Assembly (NCBI GenBank): GCA_005406025.1
Contig: BGZK01001207.1
Location: forward strand, 62,001 to 126,000
Length of the DNA: 64,000 bases
Direction of reading: 5' to 3'
From: Eumeta japonica
Lineage: Eukaryota > Arthropoda > Insecta > Lepidoptera > Psychidae
Positions 11,500-25,021 of this stretch are shown here, one piece after another. How positions within the stretch are numbered: position 1 is the stretch's first letter; every line of letters starts with the position of its first letter. A program made the translations under genes and the position numbers. Under the pieces are notes generated by a model. That model was not told where the DNA came from. It saw only the letters and a program-made list of their open reading frames with translations, and made no database searches.

Positions 11500-13300
11500 G
11501 TGACAACTTGAATCGATAGCTTAACGTGGTCCACAAAATACGGAGTGAGTTGTTTGAGTAATACTCGTTGATGATGACTCAAGCAATGTTGAATTATCCA
11601 ATCCTGTTCCGTCATCGTCCCTCGCGTCCACAAACCATCGTAATCGTCTCGACTATTATTCTGTCGCGTTGCATAAGAAGTTTTCAGCCAAGTTCGGTAA
11701 TACTTTGGAATGGCCTACCGCCGGCGTTATTGCCTCAGTTATGACAACCTCAAAGAAAAGCCTATATTTAAGTTAAGCCTGGGCCGTGGGCGTCGTAGTG
11801 CGGCGGTGATCAACTACTCTCAGGTGCCTCGCATTCTCTTTAACACCTTAAAAATTATAAAATGACAAGTTTTTAACTGTTGATTATATGTCACATATCA
11901 ACTAAAATTTCTACATATAAAGATGAACTTTACAAATTATATATATTTAATTTTTAGAAACAACAAACTGTAATAACATATCATGACGGAATGCGATAGA
12001 GTAATGTCTATTTTCATATAACATACTTCGATAATAAAAATTGCTAATGATAAACCTGTAATAATATTGTACAATTTATGTTCAACGTACTTCGTTGCCA
12101 ATGGGTGTGATTGTTTGTAAAGAAACAATGATTTTTAAAAATATTTTGAATTTTTCTTTCAATCTAAGAAAGCAAATAAATATGGATGACAATAAAACAA
12201 GAACAATTGATTGAATTATTTTTTTTACAATATACAGCCAATATAGTGACTTAATTTATAATCAATAATTTATTTTATGTTCTATCAATATAAGTTTCAT
12301 GGATATCGGTTACACGGTTGTCGAGTTATAGAAAGATATACACACAAACAGAGACATATATACCACCATAAGGTAGCTTTCATTAAAGTTCAAAATATTT
12401 ATACATAAAATATCATCAAAATCGGTACAGAGATTTAACTGAAATAGCCTGCTTTTCTTCGTATAAAGTGATGATCTTTGTCCACACAAATATTTTAAAA
12501 ATCTCAATAGATTTAGCAAATGCAACGTTTTTTTTATTAGCGTTTGAAGTAAAAACTGTTCTAGAGGTTTTATAAAATTTTGATAACAGTAGCTCATGTT
12601 CTGAAACCACATTTAAAATTTTTTTTCAGAAAATTTATGAAATAAGTCGTAATATTAATTTACGTAATAAAATGGTATCTCAGAAATGTTAGTCTTTTAC
12701 ATGTTTCCGGTACGTAAGAAGATAAGCAACTTGAGTTACTTACATGTAAACCAACTTTTAACAGACGTATCGACAACGCCAGCAAATATTGAACAAGCGG
12801 TTTGTTTTCGCAGCGCATACCGTAGGATACCTGTTATAACAAGCGGCAATCAGACGTCCGGCCGGGCCGGGCAGCGGTCGGCCTCTATCTATAATTAGAT
12901 CTCGCGACGGCGGGGCGGGGGCGCGGCCCCGCTCGTCCCGAGCAGACTCCCCGTGAACAATGGCGGCCGGTGTCTTATGTGCTTTCACCTGTCCCATTAT
13001 TAGACGTCTGAAATGTTACAAGGCAGATTGTATCTTTAAGATGAGCTTCGATTATTTTGGCGCGGCTCAGATTTAAAAAGCAAGTACTTTTTCCCGCGGT
13101 CTGAGCGGTCCTCGGGGTGGAAATTTGCCCCTTTATCTTTTTTCTACACTGTCAAAAACAACTGAAAGCAGTCGAAAAGATTTTTTTATAGTATATTCAA
13201 AGGGCAAATGAGCCATCAGTGTCGATGACCATAGACATTCGCAATTCCAGAAGAGTCACAGTTGTGCTGCCGGCTTCTTGTAAAGGAGTAGGATATAATT
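11500..13300. other. Noncoding stretch with GC-rich islet (about 12845-12975)
   Basis: AT-rich up to about 12830. An islet then contains CCGGCCGGGCCGGGCAGCGG-like sequence and GGCGGGGCGGGGGCGCGGCCCC before composition returns to AT-rich. The TCATCAAAATCGGTACAGAG word at about 12412 belongs to a motif I recall from lepidopteran dispersed repeats. The 100-codon minus frame (12310-12612) lies across that repeat. No gene recognised. Confidence 0.4.
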
Positions 13301-13319
13301 AGATGTCTTTCATTAGAAG

Positions 13320-13490
13320 GGAGGATTGGCTTCAAAGAGGAGGAAGAGGGAAAGTGGACCTCCGGAATACTTACTTGCTGGATGAAATGCAATTGTGGAA
13401 ACTGATACTTCAAGTCCGTATTCTGTAAGAAAGTGGTATTTTACCGGTCGGCACCATTTCTGTGCTACAGCCAAGTTAGCCTTAGAACCT
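13320..13490 (+). repeat. Dispersed repeat family X, copy 2
   Basis: CTGGATGAAATGCAATTGTGG, AAGTCCGTATTCTGTAAGA and GTGCTACAGCCAAGTTAGCC align with the copy at 10850-11005 (CTGGACGAAACCCAATAGCGG, CTGCATTCTGTGAGA, TGCTGCAGCCGAGTTGGCC). This is a more diverged copy. Confidence 0.65.
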
Positions 13491-13494
13491 TAGT

Positions 13495-16400
13495 AATTTA
13501 CTGTCAATTTATCGAAAATAGGTTTATCAAAAATATGTGCTACGCTTTGTTATTTTTTTGTAGGCGACTTTTTTTGTCACACGGGTCATTATTACAATTT
13601 ATCCTATAGCAATACAGTACCTCATATGAGAAATGGTTTGATTCAATGAGAGTATTGTTCGTTTCCAATCGGATATGTTATTTTAGCGTCCAATCCCTCT
13701 TGCCTTGTGTGAGTACTAACACAAGTATTTGTAACTTATATTGTCTCTCGCCTGTATTGTAGTTACATATTATTATGTACCAGCTTTCTCTAAAACTGCT
13801 CTAATTAATTAGATATCAATTTTTCAATAGTGTTTATAGGTGCGAGAAATTATATTACCTAAATTTACATTGCTTAGTTTACCTCACCATTAAGTCGTTT
13901 TTGGAAGTCTAATTTTATGTGTGTTAAACATTTATGTTATTATAAGTCTTCACTCTTCAGTCATATTATAAATGGTTTTACGATTCCGTAAGTAACCAAT
14001 AAATAAACATTGACTACGTACACCGCTTACTCATATAATTTAGCGGTAGCTGGTGCAACTAAAATAAAACGTGTGTCGTGCTCTTTATAAAATTTTGAAC
14101 ACATTAGGTACTTATTCAATTAATGTAAGGACACTTATATGGAATACGTTATGAAGAAAGTTCTGGATAATTTTTTAATTCCAGAAATCGGAAACGAAAC
14201 GACCCCGGTAAGTGAGGATTAACGACGAAGTTTAATCCGGTCATAATATACGTTATACTACATAAAATAACTTAGCTCTCGTGTTCTATGTTTCTGGTTG
14301 CATGTAAAACGATCGGCTATAAAATCCGTTAATTTTTTGGTTAAAACGTGATCTTCCGTACAATCACGCTACTTCAGAGTTTTGACATATTGTATATTTC
14401 AGTCGCACGACTGGCTGAAAGTGAATGATCAATGAAAGCGATAATTTAATAGTATTACAATTAATCGTAACATTCAATTTCAAAATAGTTCGCCTCTCGT
14501 TAGAGCCCATTCGCCGCGACAGGGCTCGAGTTTTCTGCTTATGCCGCCTTTACAGCTAACATACCGCTGTTTTCTGCCTCTCGCGACTACTTTTCCCTTT
14601 GAGTTGTTAACCCCTTACTATTCTTATTCACGTTTACAGATCTTATGGTTCCATCGGCCTGTTTTCTTTGGTACAATCTCATCCACGTATTATCCATGCC
14701 GCTATCCACAAAGTTAAATGTACTTTCAAAGATGAAAATGTATTTTGTGAACCACAACCGCCACGTGTAATGTGCGCTGATGTACCACGGGCTTGTCGAC
14801 AGTCGAGGGCGGCGCGTATTTTATTATTGTACCGTGTGTTCTTTGTAGGCGACGACATACGCCACTACGATGTTTCATCGAGTTGCTAGGCAACTAGCTG
14901 AGATCGAGGCGTGTGGCGTGTACTGCCTGCGTCACCGTTGTGATAGCTCGCTCGAAGGAGGTTCGTGCTTGGACGTAACCGTAATTAATACATCTCGAGC
15001 TCTGCGCGGCGTGGCCAGCGACCGCAAGGACCAGCTCCGCCGAGCTGGGCGCGGTCCGCTCGATGCTATTTTAGTGGTGTAGTGGCCGTATATCGACGTT
15101 ACCGTCGAACGACGTCGGGGCGCTGTTTGAAAAGACTTATTTTAAAAAGGAATTTCAAGGATCCTCAGACAATGTGTATATTGACGCTGACGATGGTGCG
15201 TTTTATCAGGCCGGTCGTGAGTAGTAGTGTCTGTCATATGCGCCAGTCGGTCGTTGGGTTTTTGGGCCTGACGAGCACCAGCTTGGCAGTGGTATATCGT
15301 TCAGTACCCTGGTGTAAGCTGATAGCCATACGACGGCCGCACAGAGGTTGAGAAAGTACAAGTTTTATATGTGTTATCAATGTGATACTTGTTTATAAAA
15401 TCCTCCGATTTATTCATCAATAAGTCATGTCAAATATTTTATATATGGAATGAAAAAATTGTTAATGATACAAAATTTAAATCTAGATTAAATATTTGTT
15501 ACAAAATCATGTTACAATATTGTTATTTAAGAATAGAAACCTGGCTGCTTAATTAATAATTAACTGGAAAGAGAAAAACAAGCTTTATAATTTGCAGGAT
15601 TCTGTTTTAACACCATAGAATGTATCACGAAATGTTTTTTGTTTACGCCTACTTAAAGAAATATTAAAATGCATTGTTATAAAAATTTTACTTTTCCCTT
15701 TCTTTTGGAATTTTCAGGCACCATATTTTAAATATTACAGTACCTTATCACTTCTATAGTTTGATTAAAATTGGATGAAATCTAATACTTTAAAAGTTAT
15801 CACGCTGTTTAGGCTAACGAGCGTACTAAGTAAATAAACATACATAGAATTACAACCAAATAATATTACGCACTTTTTAGTGCAGTCAGTTAATCATTCT
15901 GTAATTAAATGTGATTTCAATTTTGATATTTTTACAATACGTAACATTACCATTGTCACAGACCTGTGAATACGTTTCCAATTCAGTATCAGATATAGTT
16001 GCGCGGGCGCACATATCGTAGCGTGTCTGCAAAACCCTATCCTTTGGGTGAAAATCAAAGCAACCGTCGGTAAATCGAACCGTTTCGACATCTTTGCACG
16101 TGAATACCGAGAAAATACAGTTCTATACTTTAAAAGATTAATACTATCTTTAAGGATCGACGATCCACGGCACAGCAGACGATAAATCAGCGGCGCGCAC
16201 GCAGTGGCCGGCCCGCGGGCGCGGCATCGATCTACTTCGCGCCGTAGCCCCACGCCCTAAGGTTTGTTATGGAGGGGAACGTCTCTCCCACTGCGTGATA
16301 TATTTCCTGCGCAGTCGCAGCAGAAGGAAGAAGGCGATGCATCGCTCTGAAGCTGTAATGGGATAAAACATAAACATTTAGTACTTCACGCTTTCTAAGT

Positions 16401-18065
16401 TGTGTTGCAGCTCGAATTATGGGCTGTCCTCCGTTTGTAATTTCATACCGTTATTGATGATCTCGCCGAGGTCATAGACGAGTATTCGCCCTGTCTGCGG
16501 CTGCTTTCTGAACACTTTTATTCGTTTACAAAACTGGCGCATGATTCTTTGAATTTTTGACTTATCTATACAAAGAAAAGCGAATCAAATAAACGGGAGT
16601 TGAAATAATGAAATAATTATTGACATTTTGTTAATTATGAATTAGACGATGTAGATGAATAAGAAGTTACTTGTACCATTTAAGTATAAAAAATAGAAAA
16701 AGAGATATACAGAAATATACAATTTATTAAAACAAACACCTAACAAACCGATAAATCATAATAATCTAGGAATAGCTGTTAGTCCTATAGAATACCTTAC
16801 TGTCAGTTAGTCTGTAGTAGCTTAGTGTTAAAAAACTCATATGTCTCCATTCGGAAGGTCGTGTATTCGAACTTGATCACATAACAATAAGTCTTTTTAA
16901 ACATTTATATCTCTTATTGAACGATAACGATAATTTTAATTTTTATAATTTTTTTCAAATGTGCCTTGTTGGAAACAATAGTGTAAGGTTACAAAAACCA
17001 ACCCAACGTGACACTTCAAACCGACTTTGCTATTTAAAGATTTATTCTAAGTTACATATCCATCATAATACCGCTCTCTTGTGCTATAAGTTATTACTAC
17101 TACTACGGTAGTCAACAACGTCTGTACGCATAGCGAAAAGGATAATGTCTACATGGTGACGTACATCACGCAATTGCGTGTACGCAAATTTATACTTTGG
17201 TTTTTGAGTCAGTGCGCTTGTGGTGCGTGTGAGAACTGTATAAATGAAAAAAAAAAACGAATTCATCGTAATCTCATTATCACACGTGTTACTTGAATAC
17301 ACCGGCCCGATTTAGCTTTTTCGTAACGTAACGAAAATTTGACAAATGATACTTCTTGGCAATTTTTTTAGGCATACACCTTATCACCGATCTGCTATTG
17401 GTAAGCATGATATTTTTTTGGACATGGGTACAGATTCAATTCAGTATTCTTAGAGTTCAGTAAGAGAAATTTAGTGGTAGTATAGTCGGTCGTCAAGTTT
17501 TTATCTCTCTAGGTCGAGGTTTTTGTACCAGGATTTTTTTAAGTCAGATATCTTTGTACTTCAAGCTATAAAACCATCCGGGTTGGCTCACCGCGGGTAA
17601 AGATGTGCTAACGTTCGTCGTCACCGACGCACAAACAAGCCATTACGGCTTATGGCGATGCCGCGACGAGAGAGGGGATGTTCCTGCGCGTTCACGTCAC
17701 CTATGACGTGCACCTGACCGACGAGTAAACTAGTGACTATTGAAACTAGTGCACACAAAAAATGAAATAGCAGCAGTGCGCATGGTCCTGAAGTAAAAGA
17801 TGTAAGTGCCAAACCACATAAAATTTGTTTTAAATGAAACGACGCCAATAAATAAAAAAAAACTGTTTAACCAGTTTGTCGAATATTGTTAGTAACGTAA
17901 TCCTAAAAAAAGAAGTACAAAGAAATCCGTTTCCGATTCGGAAGAACAGCTAAGAAGACAAATTATCAGGGTCTGTTCTTCATTTTACTTTATCGAGAAA
18001 ATTTTGGCCAATCGTGTATTCCTTTTACGATAACCAAATTTAAATGGATAACAAATATATATCTG
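13495..18065. other. Noncoding stretch with GC-rich islets
   Basis: Largely AT-rich. GC-rich islets lie at about 14760-15130 and 16190-16260, with a mildly GC-rich patch at about 17580-17720. Short frames across the first islet (14668-14889, 14870-15082, 15082-15351) follow one another in three different frames and lack any domain. I read them as compositional. The minus frame at 15894-16253 (119 codons) also ends in a GC-rich patch and is not recognisable. No RNA gene seen. Confidence 0.4.
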
Positions 18066-18070
18066 AAAAT

Positions 18071-18140
18071 CAAGGTCGTAACTCATACATTTAATGAGAT
18101 TGAGTTTCCTATCTCATGAAATGTATGAGTTACGACCTTG
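18071..18140. repeat. Near-perfect 70-bp hairpin
   Basis: Two 30-bp arms (18071-18100 and 18111-18140) are reverse complements with a single mismatch (TTTAATGAG against TTTCATGAG) around a 10-bp loop. The outer end is CAAGGTCGTAACTCATACAT. No target duplication is evident at the edges. It could be a very short fold-back element or a transcribed hairpin; the sequence alone does not decide. Confidence 0.9.
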
Positions 18141-18144
18141 CTTT

Positions 18145-21100
18145 TTCAAGCAAAACTCTTTTTTCATAATTTTTTCACCTTGATATGCTCTCAGGGGCAC
18201 AAAAAAAGTGATTTAACTCGACTCGAGTTAAAATCCTAAAGGACAGTGACAATGAAATGTTAACTTTGGTGAAGACGCAAGTAAATTCGGTATCTTCTGA
18301 AATACTACAATTAAGTTTCCTCTCGGCATTTCGCTCAGTATTCTATAAGCAATCTAAGGTCATAAACTTGATATCTCGGAAAATAAAAGCCGCATAAGTA
18401 TTACTTCTTGCCGCACCTGCTCGAGAGCAGTTCCCAGGGCCGCGTCTGCATCCTTTGTTAGGCGAGCTTCCTTAACGCGCGTATATCTAAATCGACCGTA
18501 ACACGACCGCCCGGCCGGCTGCTCCCTACACCGTAGCAAACCATGCGACTGTGAAATAGCATTAAATTTTTTTCATGGTGTCGTTAGTCATAGACGAATC
18601 TGTACAGAAGAGGGTCACGTAGCAGTCTTCGGCTGACGTGCCGGGTTGCATAAATGGCACATCGCTTTAACATGATCGTATTGAATACACGATAGCGCAA
18701 AATGAAAGTATTTAATGGTTGGCAAATAATGAAGTCGAAAACAGTTATAGATAAAATAATTTCATTAAAGGCGGCGATTATAAAAGAGATTTAAAATTTC
18801 CATCGGCAGTTATATCAACACATTGACATGAAAATTTAAAATGAACGCAGCTCTGAACGCAGCAACGCAATATTGAAATACGGCTGACCTGGCGCCAAGC
18901 AAGCACACCGGGTATTGATGGGTATGAGACTGGAATGGATCCCGAACAGCCAAATCGACAATAAGGGCCGGTCGAGGACGATATCGACTTCTGAGAGCTG
19001 CTCAAAAACTGTACACCATGTACACTGCGTACTGACAGATTATACAAAAGATTTAGAAATATAACCAACCGCTACGGGTAGGGTATTACAAATGTTTCTG
19101 CGATTCTACAGAGTGCCTCCGAAACTCTTCACCACAGCTTTGGAGCACGATTTCAAATTTTTGAAGTGGGCATAAGGTATTAACATCATTGGATATAGGT
19201 CAACGTCCTTCGGTTTGCTGAAGACATAGTCGTATTGATAGAACCGTCGAATGATATCAAGACCATGCTCATGGATCTGAAACCTAGATGATATAAAATT
19301 TTTGGCAAATATTTTTGTAGTGCTCACTTTGGTGATACATGTCTGCAAACTTTATAATCACACTTGTCTGCGAATACATCTACTTGAAACAGATGCTCGT
19401 TTAAGTTCTACGTATAATACGCGTGTTAAATAACGAAGCGAAAATCGCTGGATTCAGGTTCGAAAACTGGAATATGTAGAACCTCTATCAGGCGGAGTTG
19501 CGGTAGGGGCTAGTGTACGAAGAGATCAAAAATTTTAATAATACGACGGTCAAGTCATTTGGTACGGTGCGTTAGCTGCGGAGATGCATTCGGCATGCGG
19601 TGGCGTGCGCCGGCGCAGCATCGCATGCATCTGGGCCGTCCGCGAGTGCCGGCGGGTCGCGTTCTGACCCCCGCTTGTTAACGGTGCTACATTTACATAG
19701 CTAAAACGCTAACTATTTCACTTAGAACTTCTATATTTCTCTTTGTTTCGGCATAGAATGCGGTAGAAAAACGAAAATTAACGATATTTTGATCGAGTTA
19801 CAGATTAAATTATACAGTTCTCTGCAATGTCTCCTCACGTAGTAAAAACAAAGGGATAATAAAATCGGTTAGCTCTGTTAAATTATTACTAGTCCAGATA
19901 TTTATTATAAATGACAATATTGGAAATTTAATGAATAAATTTATCAGTTGTAAGTAAAGTAGGGTCAAATTTAAGTAGCTGATAGGGATTGAGAAAAAAT
20001 TAAATTCGGCTGTAGATTTTTAACGCCGACCGAATATTAGACCGGCAATCGTAAATACATAAAATTAAAGGAATAAAAAAATAATAATGTTTCACATTTT
20101 TAAAACGATTAAAAAAATATTGAATAATTTCTGTAAGCCTTATGGATAATGAAACTCCGAAAGATTTTGAACTTCCTCCAGATCAACTCAATTATTTGTT
20201 TCGTTTAATCGCAAATTATATGAAAGCATGTATAGATTGTTTCATTGACAGCTAACTTGTTGCACTACACTTATTTTGTGACTGGCGCATGCGTCTCACG
20301 TTTTAATTTCAATCCTACAACTATTTTAATAGCTATATAAAAATTACAATGACAAATTTGTAAGGTAATCTGTAAGAATTTAAAAACATGTACATGTTTT
20401 CATTTTTTATAAGGCTTAGAGAAATTATGCTATATTTTTTTAATACGTTTTAAACATATGGTACTTTAATTTTTTTTTCTTATTTAATTTATTGTTTTCT
20501 TATTTTTAGTATTATAAGGGTGAAATTTTGCACTTGATTAAAATATTTATATAAAATAATGACAAGAACATACGAAATTTTCAGATATATTTCAATTCCT
20601 TTTTAACTGACCACATTTGAAATATAAAAATGAATACATGGTGATATATCAATTTACTAAGAACATATTAATGTATTTAATTATTTATTGAATAATTAAA
20701 ACCGTTCCCATGATAATTGTGAAATATTAATAAAAAAAATTAAGGTTATTTATAACAAAATTTGGAAACATACTATTCAGCATGGATAATGCATTGAATC
20801 CTAAAGACACCGTTCCGGATAACTACTTAGAAATAAAATTTAAGATCACAATTTAGCTTGATCTCGCTCGCTTCTTTTTAAGAAGTGTTAGTTCACGGTA
20901 GATAGGCATTATTGGATTATACTAATAAATTATGATTTATTGTCCTCTACATATCAATACATTATACATTTCCATATACACTTTTGAATCTACTACAATA
21001 TATGCTGAATCTCTTCGTATGTGCTATTCTATTAGCTTTTCATATAGCTAATATCAAATTTTTGTACTTAATATAATAATATGAACTTTTGTATTCAATT

Positions 21101-22050
21101 TCACCCATTTCAGCACGTTTGCAGTCGTATATGTAAAACTTTCAAAGACGGTTAAATTTGGAACTTTCAAATTCTCTTATAAAGCTATACGATGGCGCTT
21201 AAATTTATTTGAACCAACATCCAATAAAGCATGGTTGTTTTGGAAGTGCTTTTCCGATTTTACCATTACACATATTCACTCTGTAGGTGTGCTTTGTCCA
21301 ATAACAGTGGGAAGCTATAGTCTATGTCTTATTCTTTAAAAAACGGGCACGTATTGCAGGTTATTGGGAGCTTTGTTAAATAAAACAAAATTAAGTTTAT
21401 GTCCACTGTTGTACATTTTCTATTATTAGAGAGATGCACTCAACTACGCGTGGAACTCGCGCGGAGTTGAAACACTGACTAAACCCATGTTTCTCTGTTG
21501 ACGAACCATTACGTTTATGCACTGAACTCCGATAAAGGAACAGAGACCTTGGCACAACGTGTACATAGATTTACATTTTGTTGTAGTCAAATATGTGTCA
21601 TTAACATAGGATCTTAAAGGCCTGCTGATTCAAATGGGCCATAAGAGTGTAATTCTTGAAAGCCACGACCATTAAAAATACCTTTAACTCGAAAGGTATA
21701 AGAATGGTATTCTCATATACCGAATACTTTATAGTAGAAAAGCACGGACGCTAAAACACGAAATAGGATTTATCCCTCGGCGACGCGGAGCGCCGGTCGA
21801 CAGCGGCGTCGTGATCTCGATTCTTCTTGGATCAAAAGCACGATTTAAAGCTTTTAGCTCGGTTCAGATCTGAGTTTGCTGGAAGCGCTCAGGCCCAATT
21901 AAGGCACGCGGCGGGACGAGGCCGTTGGGCGCGTGTCGTTCGTCTGTTGCCGTCACGGTTGTGTAGTCTAGGGGACAGGGGCCTTTTGTTAAAAACTTCA
22001 CACCGGTATTGCACATACGATTCTCATAATTATTCAACTTATTAAAAAAT
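18145..22050. other. Mostly AT-rich noncoding stretch
   Basis: GC-rich islets lie at about 18410-18540 (including CGACCGCCCGGCCGGCTGC), 19570-19680 and 21775-21950. The part from about 19680 to 21760 is very AT-rich with poly-A/T runs. Minus-strand frames at 18778-19068 and 19106-19348 have no domain I can name. No gene recognised. Confidence 0.4.
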
Positions 22051-22054
22051 AAAC

Positions 22055-22740
22055 AATTTTCGTGCTGCGGAAGCGAGCTATTTGTGCCGTTTACGATTTG
22101 ATACCAATAACATTACTCAGAGAAAAATTTAAGGAAATTAATATCATAACTTTAGCATCGCAATACATATACGAAAACCTGCTATATGTTGAGAGACATA
22201 TAGAAACGCTCCAAAAAAAGAGCGACATCCATAACATTAACACTAGACATAAATAAAATGTCTAGTGCTGTTACTAGTGTAGTGACTGCTCATAAAACCA
22301 GTCTAAGCAAAGTTAGCAAATCATTTTAGTGACAATGTCCAATGTTCAATGTCCAACCAATGTCCAATAGGGACAATGGACAAAGGGATTTACAATGAAA
22401 TCCCAGCTGAAATTCAAAGTTCACTTTTTTATAAATTTATACGTTTCATTAAAAGAAAGTGATATATATGACAAGGGCTATTTCTTGAATATCTGAATAT
22501 CTTAATGAAAAAACCCCATGGGATTGAACTATTCGGATGTCAGGATTCTTTATCTCATTTCTCAATATCGATTACATTGTTAATTACTCAACACGTTGTA
22601 TTGATGAGTAAAAAATGTGCAACCCTTGAGTTTCTTACCCATTCTTTTCAAAGTGAATCAGCATTCGGAATGAATGGTAATGTCGAAAAAAAATTTAAAA
22701 CTAGTGTGTTTATTTCTTTTAAAAACTAAACATTACATAG
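22055..22740 (+). mobile_element. LINE 3' end (jockey/CR1-like ORF2 C-terminus and 3' UTR), copy A
   Basis: The frame from about 22062 reads KRAICAVYDLIPITLLREKF, then ASQYIYENLLYVERHIETL and KSDIHNINTRHK. This is the characteristic C-terminal region of ORF2 of jockey/CR1-like insect non-LTR retrotransposons. After a stop it continues in pieces as TSLSKVSKSF, YNEIPAEIQSS and FIRFIKRK. The 3' UTR then matches copies B (33425-33935) and C (10607-10800): CAACACGTTGTATTGATGAGT, AATGGTAATGTCGAAAA. A run of CAATGTCC-like units (about 22332-22378) interrupts the frame and is absent from copy B. The copy is 5'-truncated and inactive. Confidence 0.85.
22332..22378. repeat. Short imperfect CAATGTCC tandem run inside the LINE
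   Basis: Several imperfect repeats of CAATGTCC (GACAATGTCCAATGTTCAATG and onward) lie where copy B of the same LINE simply has GGGCAATGTGTAAGC. This is a local expansion within the dead ORF2 tail. Confidence 0.7.
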
Positions 22741-22744
22741 TTTT

Positions 22745-23400
22745 AAATATTTTGTTAATAATTTTTGTTTGATAGTTTTAAATTGACATATAAAAATCTG
22801 TTGTGATTGATTAGAAGTAAAAATTAGTGCAAGTTAATTTTTAGAAGCATTAAATTAAAGTAATTTATTCAAAGTTTTCGTCGTTATATTTAATCCAATC
22901 ATAATGTTCCATCGGTTAAAATTTCAAATAAATGTAATTAATGCCCAATTTTAGTAAAGTTGCAATATATCTAATCGAAATTGCATTCTGTTGTTGACTA
23001 AATGAATGTATTGGGGGATCGAGTGTTTACTTAATTATTACTACTTCGTTTGTGTATACTCATTACCACGTACAAGAGCATTTGCACAACGCTCCTAGCG
23101 ATCGCTTTAGCTAACTTACCGATGCATCAACGAATGACACTAACCGGTAATAATTGAAAACTTGCGATTCGATATTTCGAGTGGCGCCGACGATTTGAGA
23201 TTGAAGACGCGGTCTAGAGGCCAAAGTTGATTTTGGGGCGTCCCAGCTCAGGGGTGAAAACAGTACTCTAGATGTAGTCTGAACTGTGCCTTATAAAGCA
23301 AGAGGCGATACTTCACCCCGAACGACTGTCACGTTCTGTCGAGCGCCCCGAGCTTTTTGGAAGCTAGGTTAACTCTGTTCTCTAGATCATCGCGCATTTG
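22745..23400. other. Noncoding stretch before the Penelope-like element
   Basis: AT-rich to about 23040, then more balanced. No gene recognised. The segment at about 23400-23760 could be the 5' part of the Penelope-like element, but I cannot identify a boundary. Confidence 0.35.
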
Positions 23401-23763
23401 GATGCTCGCAGTCATGTGGATAAAAGATTCTGATTTTTTATAACTTTTCCCCTTGCGAGGTGGAAGAAAGACTCGCTTGGGCTAAAATCCCCTGATGTGT
23501 GATACGGCTTTGCCGATAGCCGATAGTCGAAGTCTTTGACGTCTTCATCGGACACGGCCTGATCTGCATGGAGATACCGTCGACGAGTAAGTATCCCGAT
23601 AATCGGTGGTACTAAGGGAAGTGCCACCAAAGAAAGAAAAAGAGATGAAAGAGGATTTTTTAGGGTTAACGCACAAAGTTGTGCCTGTTGCGAGTTAAAT
23701 TCGACAATATTAAGTCTATCCATACCAAGATTTGCGCAAAGGTGTTTCAATTTCAGACATAAG

Positions 23764-24429
23764 TTGGTTTCAACACTTATTAACACTTTTTTGAAGGATA
23801 CATATTGCTGTGGCCGAGGTACGACACGTCCTTCCGTCCCGTCTGCCACATTCTTATTGTTCTTATTAAGTAAGAATGAAGAATCGCTTCAGGATAAAGG
23901 AATAAAATATAATTTCATAAAAAATTCGAACAACAAAATGCGTAAGGAGATAATGGCGATAGATATTGAAAGATCTTTGCACAAAAGTAAATCTAATGAG
24001 TCCATAAAATATAAAATTTCAGTTTTATTAAAATTTATTAATAGTAGTAACATTTCGGACTATACGTGTAATATAGATCATAAAACGTTATTATCACTAA
24101 AACATAAAATATTGAAAGTATATTCAGTTATTAGTAAAGCCGATAAAGGGAATGCTATAGTAATAATGAACAAGTCTGATTACAATAATAAAATTAATAG
24201 CAAAAAAGGATTTCAAACACTAAAATATGATCCCACCAATCAATACATAGCGGAAGTTAAACAAAATCTATCGTCTTCTAAATTTTTATTAACTAAAGAA
24301 TCAGAAAAAAGAAATCTGATATCGATGAATTCACAGGCCCCTAGATTGTATGGTTTGCCAAAAGTACATAAAGAGGGTGAGTCGGTCCGCCCGGTAGTGT
24401 CATATGTGCAGGCGCCAACATATAACTAG
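23764..24429 (+). pseudogene. Penelope-like RT, N-terminal part (221 codons)
   Basis: A single open frame. From about residue 140 it carries SKADKGNAIVIMNKSDYNNK, a motif I recall as conserved upstream of the RT fingers in Penelope-like elements. Near its end is APRLYGLPKVHKEG followed by RPVVSYVQAPTYN, corresponding to an early RT motif. A stop follows at 24427-24429 where the protein should continue (the expected next residues would form an alpha helix leading into the palm). The first residues before about 23870 look unlike RT and may not be part of the original protein, so the ATG at 23764 is arbitrary. Confidence 0.85.
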
Positions 24430-24489
24430 CTAAATACATTAATAATATAATAATAGAAAAAATTGCATTTAACCATTCATAATGGTTTA

Positions 24490-24890
24490 GACCTGGTAAA
24501 CAAAATTAAACATGTTGTCTTTCCAAATAATATCAAACTGATCTCATTCGACGTTGACAGTTTGTTTACTAATGTTTCTTTTAGAGAATGTTTAAAAATG
24601 ATAAAAGACAAGTCAGAAAAACAAAAATAACATCCAGGCGAAAAGGACCATATCTTAAAATTAATTGTACATGACTCAAAATTATTTCTGTTATAATAAT
24701 TAATTTTATATGCAAAAGAGCTAAGCTATGGATTCACCGTTAAGTCCATCAATGGCCGAATTTTATAAAAATGAATTTGAAAATAAACACATAATAAACA
24801 GTAATTATATCCTGTATTATTTTAGATATGTAGATGATATTATCATATGTTGGTTGGGTAATTAAACAGAACAAGAATTGTTTCAAAATT
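24490..24890 (+). pseudogene. Penelope-like RT, palm region with YVDD
   Basis: The first Asp motif is read as LISFDVDSLFTNVSF at about 24541-24583. In another frame, PLSPSMAEFYKNEFENK starts near 24737. The catalytic FRYVDDIII has YVDD at 24827-24838. A stop follows shortly (WLGN stop, about 24863). Both catalytic Asp motifs survive, but the frame is broken at least twice between them. This is the polymerase active site of a dead element. Confidence 0.88.
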
Positions 24891-25021
24891 ATATTAACAA
24901 TGTACACCCCAAAATCTAATTTAAACTCGAAGAAGAAACAAATAATTCAATATTTTATTTAGATTTGACTATAACTAGAAAAAATAACAAACATGAAAAT
25001 TAAAATATACAGAAAACCCAC

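Noticed and set aside
12310..12612. 100-codon minus frame
   Set aside because: It lies across repeat-like AT-rich sequence, is open in two overlapping phases and shows no domain.
14668..15351. Series of plus frames that might be one gene
   Set aside because: The three successive frames differ in phase, coincide with a CG-rich islet and contain no motif.
17693..17756. GACGTGCACCTG and paired ACTAGTG words as a regulatory palindrome
   Set aside because: The words are short and separated, and are readily explained by chance.
23412..23849. 145-codon minus frame
   Set aside because: It lies opposite the start of the Penelope-like element and resembles no protein I know.
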